A stretch of 48,268 nucleotides of DNA from Candidatus Vogelbacteria bacterium RIFOXYD1_FULL_51_18 (GCA_001823095.1 MHTL01000008.1:2221-50488); one strand, 5' to 3'; shown: positions 28,681-37,933, counted from the first letter of the stretch. The notes: generated by a model from the sequence alone, not told the origin. Numbers and translations: made by a program.

Positions 28681-29061
28681 TTACCAAGAACCTTGCGACT
28701 GTTCGGTTGATTGTGGCGTCAGCGCTACCGAGAGAAGGGCTGTGGCGATGGCAATGTCTCGCGCCATAATCGGTCCCCAGGAGAGGAGGGTAATGGTATG
28801 AATGAGATTTACCAAGAGGAGCGCTGCAACAATGCGCGTGCCAATGCCGGCAAAGAGAAGGAGGCCAAAGATGAGCTCAAATGCCCCATGCGCCTGCACC
28901 AAACTTTCCGGTGCCGCAATTGCCGCAGTCCATGCGGGCACAAGCCCCGTCCATATTGTTGGGTTGGATACGCCGCTCCAGCCAAACCACATAAACACAA
29001 ACGCAAGCCCCACACGCAAGACAAGCGGCGCGTAGGGTTCGAGGTGCGAGACGATGTTCAT
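28681..29061 (-). CDS. DoxX-family membrane protein
   Basis: LRVGLAFVFMWFGWSGV, HGAFELIFGLLLFAGIGTRI. Confidence 0.82.
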   Translation of the reverse strand: MNIVSHLEPYAPLVLRVGLAFVFMWFGWSGVSNPTIWTGLVPAWTAAIAAPESLVQAHGAFELIFGLLLFAGIGTRIVAALLLVNLIHTITLLSWGPIMARDIAIATALLSVALTPQSTEQSQGSW

Positions 29062-29062
29062 A

Positions 29063-29455
29063 TCATTGCGAGAGCGACCCTATCAACAATGATGCGAGCG
29101 TGGTGGTTGCTTTTGTCGACGAGCCGTGCTGTTTGCTAAAGGCGGCAGTCGCATCGGTGCCGCACAACGGGATGATTTTTTCCGGCCCGCCCGGGTGCTT
29201 CCCGATCCAGGAAGTCAGGTCGTAGACAGTGCCGCTGACAATCGCGTAGCAGCTCGTTGCGCTGTTATGCGTTGCCACATCAGAGCGGGTGAAGAGGACG
29301 CCGATGTTTTCTTCAGACGCGGGGCTTGTACGTATCACTTGTCCGTCAGCTGGCGGATTGTTCCTTTGCGCTTCACGTGTCGTCCACCGCGACACAAGCA
29401 CGATACCGATGATGACAATAATCCCGCCAATGAGCCAGTATACTTTGTTATTCAT
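29063..29455 (-). CDS. membrane-anchored cytochrome b5-like heme-binding domain protein
   Basis: one N-terminal TM; YDLTSWIGKHPGGPEKIIPLCGTDATAAFSKQHG. Confidence 0.85.
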   Translation of the reverse strand: MNNKVYWLIGGIIVIIGIVLVSRWTTREAQRNNPPADGQVIRTSPASEENIGVLFTRSDVATHNSATSCYAIVSGTVYDLTSWIGKHPGGPEKIIPLCGTDATAAFSKQHGSSTKATTTLASLLIGSLSQ

Positions 29456-29550
29456 AGCGCAGTGTGCCTAACAGTATACCAATGGCGCATTATTTGTGTC
29501 CACAGCACTATCCTATACCGCTCGGGCGGCAGATGCTAGAATAGTATCCT

Positions 29551-29943
29551 ATGGAAACACCGCGCTTTGAGGAGATCGACTTCTCTCCCCGCAAGGAAAA
29601 GCGCGAGGAGGCGGATACAAAGCTCGCAGGCGAGGTGCAGGCACTGCGTGGAGAGGTGAAGCGAGAAGCGGCGTCCCGCACCAGTTTTGAACTCAAAGGG
29701 CGCAGAGTGGAAATTGCAAGCGAGCGCGACTGCATTGTTGCGGAGGGGCTTGCGATTGTGGAAAAACTCTCCGCACTGACAAAAAAGAAAGCCGCCGAGG
29801 GTAGCTATTTTGAAGAGCAAATTGCCGCTAAACTATTGGAGCGGGAGCGAACGGCTTTGGACCTTGCCATTCGCGACGGAGAGCTGGAGCAGGAATTTCC
29901 CAACACCGCAGGGCACATCATGCATGCTGATAAGGCGCCATGA
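29551..29943 (+). CDS. hypothetical coiled-coil protein
   Basis: 130 aa; last codons overlap the start of the GH15-like gene. Confidence 0.6.
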   Translation: METPRFEEIDFSPRKEKREEADTKLAGEVQALRGEVKREAASRTSFELKGRRVEIASERDCIVAEGLAIVEKLSALTKKKAAEGSYFEEQIAAKLLERERTALDLAIRDGELEQEFPNTAGHIMHADKAP

Positions 29944-30974
29944 ACGAGCTCATAGACAAGCATCTAAACGTAATCCGGCGGCTACAAGCGCCGTCGGGTC
30001 TCTTTTTGGCGTCGGCGCAGGAAGTTTCTACCGGCTACAACAAAGCGTGGCTGCGCGACAACTTTTATACTGCGCTCGCCTTTGAGTCGGTGGGGGACTG
30101 GGAGACGGTGCGGCGCTGTTACCGCGCACTCTTGGACCTCTTAAAAAAGCATGAGGAAAAAATCTCGTGGGCCACAGAACACAAGCCCTACCATACCTGG
30201 CAGTACATCCACGCGCGCTACAACCCCGAGACCTTTGAGGAGTTCTGGGAGGAGTGGGGGAACAAACAGCACGATGCGGTCGGTGCGCTCCTGTTTAAGT
30301 TTGGACGGCTGGAACAATCTGGGCACGGTGTGATTGAATCTGAAGACGATAAACGCATGGTGCAGAGACTCGTTGACTATATGGGGAACATTGAGTACTG
30401 GCAGAATCCGGACTCCGGCATGTGGGAGGAGTGGGAGGAGGTGCACGCCTCCTCGGTGGGCGCTGTGCTCGCGGGGTTGGAATCGGTGGCCCAGCTCCCC
30501 TATCTCACTGTGCCGAGCGATTACATTGAGAAGGGCGGCGCGGCCTTGGAGCGGATCCTGCCCCGCGAGAGCGCGGATAAGTTCTGCGACCTCTCGCTCC
30601 TCTCTCTCATCTGGCCTTACCGCATTGTGAGTCCCGAGAACATCGCCTTAATTCTCAAAAATGCGGAGTATCATTTGGAGAAACGCCGCGGCCTCATCCG
30701 CTACAAGACCGACCGCTACTACAACGCCAATGCAGACGGTTGGAGCGAGGAGGCAGAGTGGACATTCGGCTTCCCCTGGCTTGCCATCATCTACGCTGAC
30801 CGTGGTAACAAAGAAAAGGCGCGGGAGTATATGCAAAAAGCGGAAAGCGTCATAACCCGCGAGGGCCTCCTGCCCGAGCTCTACTTCAGCAATAATGAGC
30901 GTTGCAACGAGAATGTGCCACTCGCCTGGAGCGAGAGTCTCTATGTGGTGGCCCGCTCCCTTGTGGGCTCCTAG
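29940..30974 (+). CDS. glycoside hydrolase family 15-like protein
   Basis: QAPSGLFLASAQEVSTGYNKAWLRDNFYTALAF; WEEWEEVHASSVGAVLAGL; EEAEWTFGFPWLAIIYADRGN. Confidence 0.8.
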   Translation: MNELIDKHLNVIRRLQAPSGLFLASAQEVSTGYNKAWLRDNFYTALAFESVGDWETVRRCYRALLDLLKKHEEKISWATEHKPYHTWQYIHARYNPETFEEFWEEWGNKQHDAVGALLFKFGRLEQSGHGVIESEDDKRMVQRLVDYMGNIEYWQNPDSGMWEEWEEVHASSVGAVLAGLESVAQLPYLTVPSDYIEKGGAALERILPRESADKFCDLSLLSLIWPYRIVSPENIALILKNAEYHLEKRRGLIRYKTDRYYNANADGWSEEAEWTFGFPWLAIIYADRGNKEKAREYMQKAESVITREGLLPELYFSNNERCNENVPLAWSESLYVVARSLVGS

Positions 30975-31023
30975 CGCGCGTGCTATAGTCTTTTCGGATT
31001 TGATTTTTTGAAAGGAGGAGTCA

Positions 31024-31503
31024 ATGGAGGATTTAGAGCGTGCTGGATTGGCGAGCGATTCTTGGTATGGTGCGGTAAGACCGGAGGATGAAGACGTTGA
31101 TATTGTCTTGGAAGCGGCGGAGAGTTTTGATATCTCCCATAAGAGTCTGGAGTCCTTGGAACATCTTGCCGTCAATAGCAGTGCCGGTAGCCTGTTTGTC
31201 ATCCTCTGCTGTATAGTTGCAAAAGATGGCGAGGCAGAAGACATGCCGCGTGAATTAGGTGAATGGTTTGCTCGGAGTGGGTCAATTCCTGTAAAAACAC
31301 TCCCACTGCGGATCTCGGGTTTCAAGCTGCCGGTGTTTTATTTTGAGCTGTTACGGAATGATGTAAATCCTATTGTGCGCAGTTTGCTTGCAGAACACCC
31401 CTGCATCCCTGCAGGTATCTTGCGCGCTCTGCGCGCTGACTTGGACCCATCGGTACGCGCTGCTGCTTTGCGCAATTCCTGCCAGCCCATAGCTCGCCAA
31501 TAA
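31024..31503 (+). CDS. hypothetical protein with C-terminal HEAT/leucine-rich-variant-like repeat
   Basis: SD gaaaggagg; NDVNPIVRSLLAEHPCIPAGILRALRADLDPSVRAAALRN; strong terminator follows. Confidence 0.7.
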   Translation: MEDLERAGLASDSWYGAVRPEDEDVDIVLEAAESFDISHKSLESLEHLAVNSSAGSLFVILCCIVAKDGEAEDMPRELGEWFARSGSIPVKTLPLRISGFKLPVFYFELLRNDVNPIVRSLLAEHPCIPAGILRALRADLDPSVRAAALRNSCQPIARQ

Positions 31504-31509
31504 AAGCCT

Positions 31510-31562
31510 CCTCCCCTGTCTCGTACTGATACCAGAATCAGTACGGGGCAGGGGGTTTTTTT
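31510..31562 (+). terminator. Rho-independent terminator
   Basis: cccctgtctcgtactgat...atcagtacggggcagggggttttttt. Confidence 0.85.
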
Positions 31563-31578
31563 ATGCTACAATCCACAA

Positions 31579-32169
31579 ATGTTTGAGCTGTTTGACGTGG
31601 TGGCGCTAGTGCAGTGGGGCGGATACCTGGGAGTTGCCGCGATTATCTTTGCCGAGAGTGGCTTGTTTTTTGGCTTCTTCCTTCCCGGCGACAGTCTCCT
31701 TTTTACTGCCGGATTCCTCGCCTCGCAGGGCTACCTCAACTTTTGGCTCCTTGCCCCGCTCCTCTTTATTGCCGCCGCCGCGGGCGACTCGGTCGGCTAC
31801 GCCTTTGGCTACCGTGTGGGACCGGCGCTCTTTTCGCGGCCGGATTCGCGCTTTTTTCGCCACGAACATCTCATCCGCACGCAGAAATTTTTTGAGAAGT
31901 ATGGCGCCCGGGCAGTGGTGCTCGCGCGCTTCATGCCCATCGTGCGCACTTTTACGCCCATCCTCGCGGGGGTGGGGAAGATGCGCTACGCTAGCTTCCT
32001 CACCTACAATCTCGCGGGCGCCGGGCTCTGGGCCGTTGGCGTTACCGGCGTCGGATACTTTTTAGGCTCTGCCGTGCCGGGCATAGACCGTTACCTCTTC
32101 CCTATTATCATTACTATCATTATCATCTCTATCCTCCCGTCTTGTTATGAGTATTTGAAGAGGAAATGA
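31579..32169 (+). CDS. DedA-family membrane protein
   Basis: FAESGLFFGFFLPGDSLLFTAGFLAS, ARFMPIVRTFTPILAGVGKM. Confidence 0.9.
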   Translation: MFELFDVVALVQWGGYLGVAAIIFAESGLFFGFFLPGDSLLFTAGFLASQGYLNFWLLAPLLFIAAAAGDSVGYAFGYRVGPALFSRPDSRFFRHEHLIRTQKFFEKYGARAVVLARFMPIVRTFTPILAGVGKMRYASFLTYNLAGAGLWAVGVTGVGYFLGSAVPGIDRYLFPIIITIIIISILPSCYEYLKRK

Positions 32170-33104
32170 CATTCTCTCTCCTTATTACAGAAACAGTGCG
32201 GATATTCAGAGAGCGATGGGCTCCACTCCTTTCTCTCTCGCTTGGCCTCATGTTCTTTTCCGCGCTCATGCGCGGCATCTTTTTTGGCGAAGGATTCTTT
32301 CATTCGCTTGCGCTCCCGGGAGAGAATACCGCGCTTCTTGTGGCGAGCGTGCTTTTGATGCTTGCAGTGCACATTCTCACTGCCGGAGCGGTGCTCCGCG
32401 TTATTACCGAGGGCGATTCTGCCGCAAGTCCTCGTAATGCGCTCGCCTACGCGTGGGGGAGGAGAGGCGACCTGTTTTCCCTCTTTTTCCTCAACTTTCT
32501 CTTAGGCGGCGCATACGCGCTCTTCATCATCCCCGGCATTATCTTTCAGGTGTGGTTCAGTTTAAGCGTCATCGTGCTCATTGCCGAAGGGCGCTCGGGC
32601 ACGGAGGCGCTCCTTGCAAGCCGCGAGTATGTCCGCGGCCATGACTGGGCGGTCTTCTCGCGTATCGGTTTCCTCGTTTTCTTTGCACTCCTCATCTCTT
32701 CAGCGGCGGATCTACTGCCCCTGCCGAGCCCTGTGCGGCAGGGGCTCACCTTTGTTCTCTCGGCGCTCGCCGGGCCTTTCATCGCCATCTACCTCTATCG
32801 TATCTACCACTCTCTCAAGCATCATGGAAAAGGGGTCAACAAATATCCCGCACACAGGCGCATTGCCCCGTACCTCGCGCTCGGCATGCTCGGATGGGCC
32901 TTCATCCTTATTTTTGGTTCTTTCTTCATCTTGTCGCTCAAGAGCTACAGAGAAGGAGGCGGCATGCTTGACCGCTTGTTAGGAGACACTCCTCCTGCCT
33001 TTGAGGAGCTCAAAGAGCTTAAAGGAGATGAGCTTCCGCCCGAGGCGGCAGAAGTGCTCCACAATCTTGCCGCGCCCGTACATGTCTACGAGATTGCCCG
33101 GTAG
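32166..33104 (+). CDS. multi-pass membrane protein of unknown function
   Basis: 312 aa, several TM segments; overlaps dedA stop. Confidence 0.75.
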   Translation: MTFSLLITETVRIFRERWAPLLSLSLGLMFFSALMRGIFFGEGFFHSLALPGENTALLVASVLLMLAVHILTAGAVLRVITEGDSAASPRNALAYAWGRRGDLFSLFFLNFLLGGAYALFIIPGIIFQVWFSLSVIVLIAEGRSGTEALLASREYVRGHDWAVFSRIGFLVFFALLISSAADLLPLPSPVRQGLTFVLSALAGPFIAIYLYRIYHSLKHHGKGVNKYPAHRRIAPYLALGMLGWAFILIFGSFFILSLKSYREGGGMLDRLLGDTPPAFEELKELKGDELPPEAAEVLHNLAAPVHVYEIAR

Positions 33105-33155
33105 TATGATATGTGGTACAATCCACTGCAGAGTTTTTGAAAGGAGAAAACAATC

Positions 33156-33365
33156 ATGGCAATTCACTATGCTGATGAGAAGCAGGGAGAATTAAAGCCC
33201 GAGAGGAAGCTTACATCCTCGAAATGGAACCACTCCCGCTACTGCACCGAATGCGGCGACATACAGCTTTCCGTTAGCAAAGAAGGAGTTATAGAAATCT
33301 CCGGAGGAGTCAGACTCATCTGGGATGGGTCGCTGGTTATGAAAATCCCTGTGAGCGAAAGCTGA
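33156..33365 (+). CDS. hypothetical protein
   Basis: 69 aa, SD gaaaggag, own terminator. Confidence 0.65.
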   Translation: MAIHYADEKQGELKPERKLTSSKWNHSRYCTECGDIQLSVSKEGVIEISGGVRLIWDGSLVMKIPVSES

Positions 33366-33378
33366 CAGGGATATTTTT
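33344..33378 (+). terminator. Rho-independent terminator
   Basis: atccctgt...acagggatattttt. Confidence 0.7.
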
Positions 33379-33505
33379 ATTGCGAAGAGTTATCAACAGT
33401 TTTATACTTCAACAACTCATTTTACATTGCGCGCGCGCGGTAATACTTTACAATGAAAGATAAGAGTAGGTCGAGCATTACCCACAGTTGGTAATCATAC
33501 GAATC

Positions 33506-33544
33506 ATGGCAAAGAAAAAGAAGGCAAAGAAGGGCAAGAAATAG
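33506..33544 (+). CDS. 12-aa lysine-rich micro-ORF MAKKKKAKKGKK
   Basis: atggcaaagaaaaagaaggcaaagaagggcaagaaatag followed by terminator-like hairpin. Confidence 0.45.
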   Translation: MAKKKKAKKGKK

Positions 33545-33638
33545 TTTTTGTCGCCACCCCGTCCCGTCCTCTCTCAAGAGAGGGCGGGATTTCTTGTTGC
33601 TTGCAAGAGTCAAGGAGTAGTTGTAAAGTAAACAGACT

Positions 33639-34781
33639 ATGAAGCGCACCATTGCCGCAATCGGTATTGTGTTGCTCCTGCCATCTTTTACCTACGCGGC
33701 GCTCATTAAGGGAGGGGAGGAGTATACGCTCCGCGAGGATGACAGTGTTTTTGGAGACCTGTACGTGGGAGCTGGCACTGCCTTGGTGTCCGGAACAGTT
33801 TCCGGCGACCTAAGCATTGGTGGCGGCTCTGTGCTGTATTTAGGAAATACCAGTGGCGATGTGCTTGTGGGCGGAGGCAACCTCACGCTTACCGGGAGCG
33901 TGGGAGATGACCTTCGCGCCGCAGGCGGCACGGTAACGGTGAGCGGCCCCATCCGCGGAGACTTGGTTATTGCGGGCGGCTCTGTGCGCATTGAGTCAAG
34001 CGCCCGTATCGGCGGCGACGTGCTCATTGCGGGCGGCCGCGTGCTTGTTGACGGGCCGGTAGCGGGTAATCTGCGTGTCTACGGCGGGCAAGTTGATATT
34101 GAAAATAGTATCGGCGGGTCCGCCGATATCTCGGCGGACAAGGTAAACATCGGGTCGCGTGCATCCATCAAAGGCGACCTTTCGTATCGCGCGCCACAGC
34201 GGGCGGTGATTGCAGAAGGCGCCACTGTGGGCGGTCATACTATCTATAAAGAGAGCAGGGACTTTGTGGGAATCGGAAAAAATTCCCTGCGCGAGGCGCT
34301 CTTGGCATTTCTTGGGCTCTGGCTCATTCTCAAATTCATGATGACGCTCCTTGCCGCATTGGTCATTACACTCCTCTTCGGCAACCTCGCAAGAGAGCTC
34401 TCCGCGCGCGCGGTAAAAGAGCCATGGTGGAGTCTCTTGATGGGTTTTGCTTTGGTGGTCTGTGTTCCCATTGCGGCAGTGTTTACCTTTATGACCATCG
34501 TCGGCGCACCGTTGGGTGTGCTCGCGCTCATCCTCTATGCATTTTTCCTGCTTTTGTCAGTCCCCATGGCGGGGATAGTGCTCGGTGCCTGGATGCTAAA
34601 ACTGCTTAAAAAAACAGGGGCAGTGGAAATTAACTGGCAGAGAACTGTGCTGGGTGTTCTCCTCTATACGGCTCTCGGGTTCATCCCCGTTATCGGCTGG
34701 GTACTCAAGCTCGCGCTGATTCTCTCGTCGCTGGGCGCCTTCTCTCACTATTGGTATCGCTTTGTCTGGCTGAATCGCTAA
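33639..34781 (+). CDS. polymer-forming cytoskeletal/bactofilin-like repeat protein with C-terminal TM region
   Basis: repeated GDLxxxGG/VSGxVxGDL beta-helix pattern followed by TM helices. Confidence 0.8.
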   Translation: MKRTIAAIGIVLLLPSFTYAALIKGGEEYTLREDDSVFGDLYVGAGTALVSGTVSGDLSIGGGSVLYLGNTSGDVLVGGGNLTLTGSVGDDLRAAGGTVTVSGPIRGDLVIAGGSVRIESSARIGGDVLIAGGRVLVDGPVAGNLRVYGGQVDIENSIGGSADISADKVNIGSRASIKGDLSYRAPQRAVIAEGATVGGHTIYKESRDFVGIGKNSLREALLAFLGLWLILKFMMTLLAALVITLLFGNLARELSARAVKEPWWSLLMGFALVVCVPIAAVFTFMTIVGAPLGVLALILYAFFLLLSVPMAGIVLGAWMLKLLKKTGAVEINWQRTVLGVLLYTALGFIPVIGWVLKLALILSSLGAFSHYWYRFVWLNR

Positions 34782-34820
34782 CCCCACTTCGTTCGCCGAG
34801 GCGAACTATGGCGGGGCGAG

Positions 34821-34853
34821 TAAAAAAGCCCCGACGGCGCCGTCGGGGCTTCG
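34821..34853. terminator. terminator hairpin
   Basis: agccccgacggcgccgtcggggct perfect palindrome next to an A-tract. Confidence 0.7.
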
Positions 34854-35150
34854 CTATGGCTAATTGTGTCCATAGCGTGAAGAAGGCGGGGTGGGGGAAT
34901 CGCCTCTGCGTCTGTCTAGCACTAGAACAGATAATGATAGAATAATAGATGATGAACAAAAGTCCAGATGTAACCTAGCAAATCATGAAGAATATGTCAA
35001 ACTGCTGTACTAGTCCAGCACGTTAACAAGACCGCGCTTCTCTGCTAGGATGAACCATGGCTATCTATTCTAAAATTAGCTGACTTGTTCCTTGGCACTT
35101 GCTTGCCCTGCGGAGCCTTGGCGGAGTGGGGATACTTGGTACTTATTGAC

Positions 35151-35221
35151 GGGCCTATGGTCTAGTGGTACGACGCCACATTCGCATTGTGGAGACGGGA
35201 GTCCGATTCTCCCTAGGTCCA
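35151..35221 (+). tRNA. tRNA-Ala (CGC), CCA displaced by element insertion
   Basis: loop TTCGCAT, acceptor GGGCCTA/TAGGTCC with G3:U70. Confidence 0.88.
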
Positions 35222-36673
35222 CATTTTAGAAAAGCGCAAGGATTTGGAAGCCGCCTCGCTTCGCTCGGCGGCCAAATCGTAAGGTTTTCTGGACGAAAAA
35301 ATCAGTTGGCGATTCTGCAAAATGCAGTTCGAGCCGATATTTTTAAGAAATGTTGTCATTTCTGTCTTGTTTTCGGATTCAAGCAGTTTCGCGGCTTGAT
35401 TTAAGGACAAAACGAACTCACGAGCCGGTTCGAGCCACGATAGACCTTTCTGTTCAAAATCTTCTATTTGTTCCTTTAATCCGACCTTTTGCTTGACTAA
35501 CTTTTCTTTGCGAGAGGTGTATTCCTCCGCAGTAATCGTTTCGGCTAAATAGACATCAAGCAGTTTCTCTAGTTTTTGCTCATTCACCGCAAATTCTGTT
35601 TTGAGATCTTGGGCAGTAGTTTTGGCTTGTTCCTTTGCGCGGGATTCTTCCTTTTCAAGTTTGGCCAAAACCATTTCTGTGTCGTAGCTCGACAAAGAAA
35701 CTTTTTGAAGGAAAGATTTGATTTGCGGATATAGTTCCTCGCCCCGCAAAAAGTGTTTTTCTTGGCAAGGGCCCTTCTTCTTGGTGCAACGGTAGTAAAT
35801 ATATTCTTTGCCGCTTGGCTTGATTTTCTTTTCAGCTGTTATAGCCGCAGAGCAAGGACACTTCATTAAGCCAAGAAAATCAAAATTGTGCTTTTTAACT
35901 TTTTGCGGTTTTCCTTTCTCTCGCATAATTTCCTGCACCCTATCAAAAAGTTTCTTTGAAATTAGCGGCTCGTGAGTTGCTTCGTGGATTTCACCTTTGT
36001 ATTTCATAAGACCGAGGTAGAAAACATTTTGTAAAAGCTCATGGACTTTTCCGATCGAAATATCGTTGCCCAAATTGCTTTTGAGATTTACTCGTTTGCA
36101 CCACTCGGCTATCTCAATAATCCGAAAACAAGAGGCATTGATGTTGATCGAGAAAAAGCTCACAAAGTTAAAAAGATTTTTGAGCTTTATGCCACCGGAA
36201 ATTACAATCTCCGCGAATTAGCCGAGTGGTGCTCCGCTTGGCCACACACCGTTTCGTACTTTTTGCCTCATTCCGCGCGTTACATTCTCGCGCAGGGTGT
36301 CCACATAATATTTACTTTGGCCAAAAGCAATTTGGAGCATAAATAAACCCTGCGGTGTCGCTTCGAACCAAAATGTCGGGAATTTTAGCGCAACAATTTT
36401 TAGCGTATCCACAAAATATATGACCTTGCCACCATCAATCGAGTTTCTCGCTAAACGGTCTGGATTCCACGCTAAAATTCCCGAGGCAACACCTTTTTCA
36501 ATTTCGCCAAGCATTTCGTTAAATACTTCGCGACCCGGTTCTTTCGCGGTTTTGGACTCATAAAATTCTTTCACCACAAACAGATTTTGTTGCTTGGCGA
36601 ATTCCCGAAGCTCCGTCAATTGTGCCTCAATACTTAAAACTTGACGTTCTTCGTCCTCACTTGATTTTCTACA
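35213..36673 (-). pseudogene. large serine recombinase interrupted by an internal inversion and lacking its native 5' end
   Basis: minus-strand fragments CRKSSEDEERQVLSIEAQ.TELREF...GAPLG* and AEWCKRVNLKS...FSKMWT*; missing YLNNPKTRGIDVDREK...LRELAEWC encoded on plus strand 36098-36232. Confidence 0.88.
36098..36232. repeat. inverted segment flanked by perfect 14 bp inverted repeats
   Basis: GCACCACTCGGCTA at 36098-36111 and TAGCCGAGTGGTGC at 36219-36232. Confidence 0.92.
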
Positions 36674-36683
36674 ACTTGGTTTT

Positions 36684-36978
36684 GATTAAAAATTTTCTTT
36701 TCCCAAAATGCAGAATCGCCAACTGATTTTTTCGCCCAGAAAACCTTACGATTTGGCCGCCGAGCGAAGCGAGGCGGCTTCCAAATCCTTGCGCTTTTCT
36801 AAAATGTGGTCTATTCTTGAAATAGTTCGGACGCATTTCGCCGCCGCAGGCGGCGAGGAAAGCCCACCGCAAAATTCCGAAATCGCGGCTCCGCCGCGCC
36901 GATAAAAACTGCCAAAGAACCTGTAAAAATATCGGCTCGAGCTGCATTTTAATTTTGGGAAAGGAAAATTTTTAATCA
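36684..36978. repeat. ~245 bp attP-junction-like copy (recombinase 3' end plus right-end repeat B) in terminal inverted repeats
   Basis: gattaaaaattttcttttcccaaaatgcag ... ctgcattttaattttgggaaaggaaaatttttaatc; interior matches 35224-35350 and repeat C in inverted orientation. Confidence 0.75.
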
Positions 36979-37179
36979 TAAAATTCATAAGATTTAGGCC
37001 ATAAAAACAGCAGAAATGCTGGTTTTTTTTGTCGCTATTGACTTTCTTATGCACATATGCTATATTTGAGTTGTTATCAGAATGGTTCTGGTAACGGTAC
37101 CTTGAATCCGTCGCTGATGGCCCGTAGAGATGAGTAATCCTGCGGTAAACCAAGCGACACAAGAGAAGGAGAAGTAGCC

Positions 37180-37659
37180 ATGTCGATCAACGTGTATCTG
37201 AAGGATGGTGTGGAACAGCTCGAAGAGTTTCAGACCAAGGAGCGGAAGTCGAAGGACGAACAGCAGTGGAACGAATACTATCTCCCGGGTCTCCAAGTTT
37301 CCCGAGACAAGGGACGGTGGTATTTTTACCTTCACGAGCTGACTGATCCGATCCCTCCCATCGTGAGAGACCTCGTGGACGAGATCTCGTTCTACGATCG
37401 GATTCCGCGTCGTCCAGAGCGTGCCATTGGCATCTACAAGCACGATGATGCTGAGGCAGAACTCGACCGCAGCGGCGAAGCTGTGAGCTACGGCCTGAGA
37501 ATCCGCGGCAAGAGCATGGAGAACATGCTTGAGCTGTACCGGAGAATCAGGGCCGGCAAGATCACTCCGATGGAAAGCTGGGACACGGAGCAGGAGATGC
37601 CTCAAACCCCAGAGACTCCGGTTCCCGACGCCGTAGCTGACGAAATCAGCATCTCCTAG
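37180..37659 (+). CDS. hypothetical protein, probable element cargo
   Basis: 159 aa, SD agaaggag, own terminator. Confidence 0.75.
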   Translation: MSINVYLKDGVEQLEEFQTKERKSKDEQQWNEYYLPGLQVSRDKGRWYFYLHELTDPIPPIVRDLVDEISFYDRIPRRPERAIGIYKHDDAEAELDRSGEAVSYGLRIRGKSMENMLELYRRIRAGKITPMESWDTEQEMPQTPETPVPDAVADEISIS

Positions 37660-37688
37660 TTTTAACAAGGACTGAGCAGACCCACTGC

Positions 37689-37726
37689 TCCCCGCTACGT
37701 CTTCGGACCTAGCGGGTTTTTTCTTT
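37689..37726 (+). terminator. Rho-independent terminator
   Basis: cccgcta...tagcgggttttttctttt. Confidence 0.8.
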
Positions 37727-37786
37727 TCATTTGTTTTTAAATGATTTATCATTTGATTGTATTCGTTACCCGAGTTCATTATTATT

Positions 37787-37914
37787 TGCCGCCAAAGAAA
37801 AACTTGAAATTGTTATCGGCGCGGCGGAGCCGCGATTTCAGAAATTCGCGAGGGGCCTTCCTCTCCGCCTGCGGCTGCGAAATGCGTCCGAACTATTTCA
37901 AGAATAGACCACCA
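37787..37914 (+). repeat. element right-end repeat, copy C (attR)
   Basis: tgccgccaaagaaaaacttgaaattgt shared with copy A; ends ttcaagaatagaccacca. Confidence 0.8.
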
Positions 37915-37933
37915 AATTGCTATACTATATCTC

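Larger units (their letters stand above)
35222..37910. mobile_element. serine-recombinase integrative element inserted in tRNA-Ala 3' end
   Basis: attL GGTCCAC|ATTTTAG at 35216-35229; attR AAGAATAGACCAC|CAAATT at 37900-37917; internal attP-like GACCACATTTTAG (complement) at ~36799-36811. Confidence 0.75.

Noticed and set aside
34900-35150. Possible structured ncRNA before tRNA-Ala
   Set aside because: No recognisable RNA family or convincing long stem by eye.
36041-36346. 101-aa plus-strand ORF as an independent gene
   Set aside because: Its middle is the inverted piece of the recombinase; the ends are antisense of the flanking recombinase.
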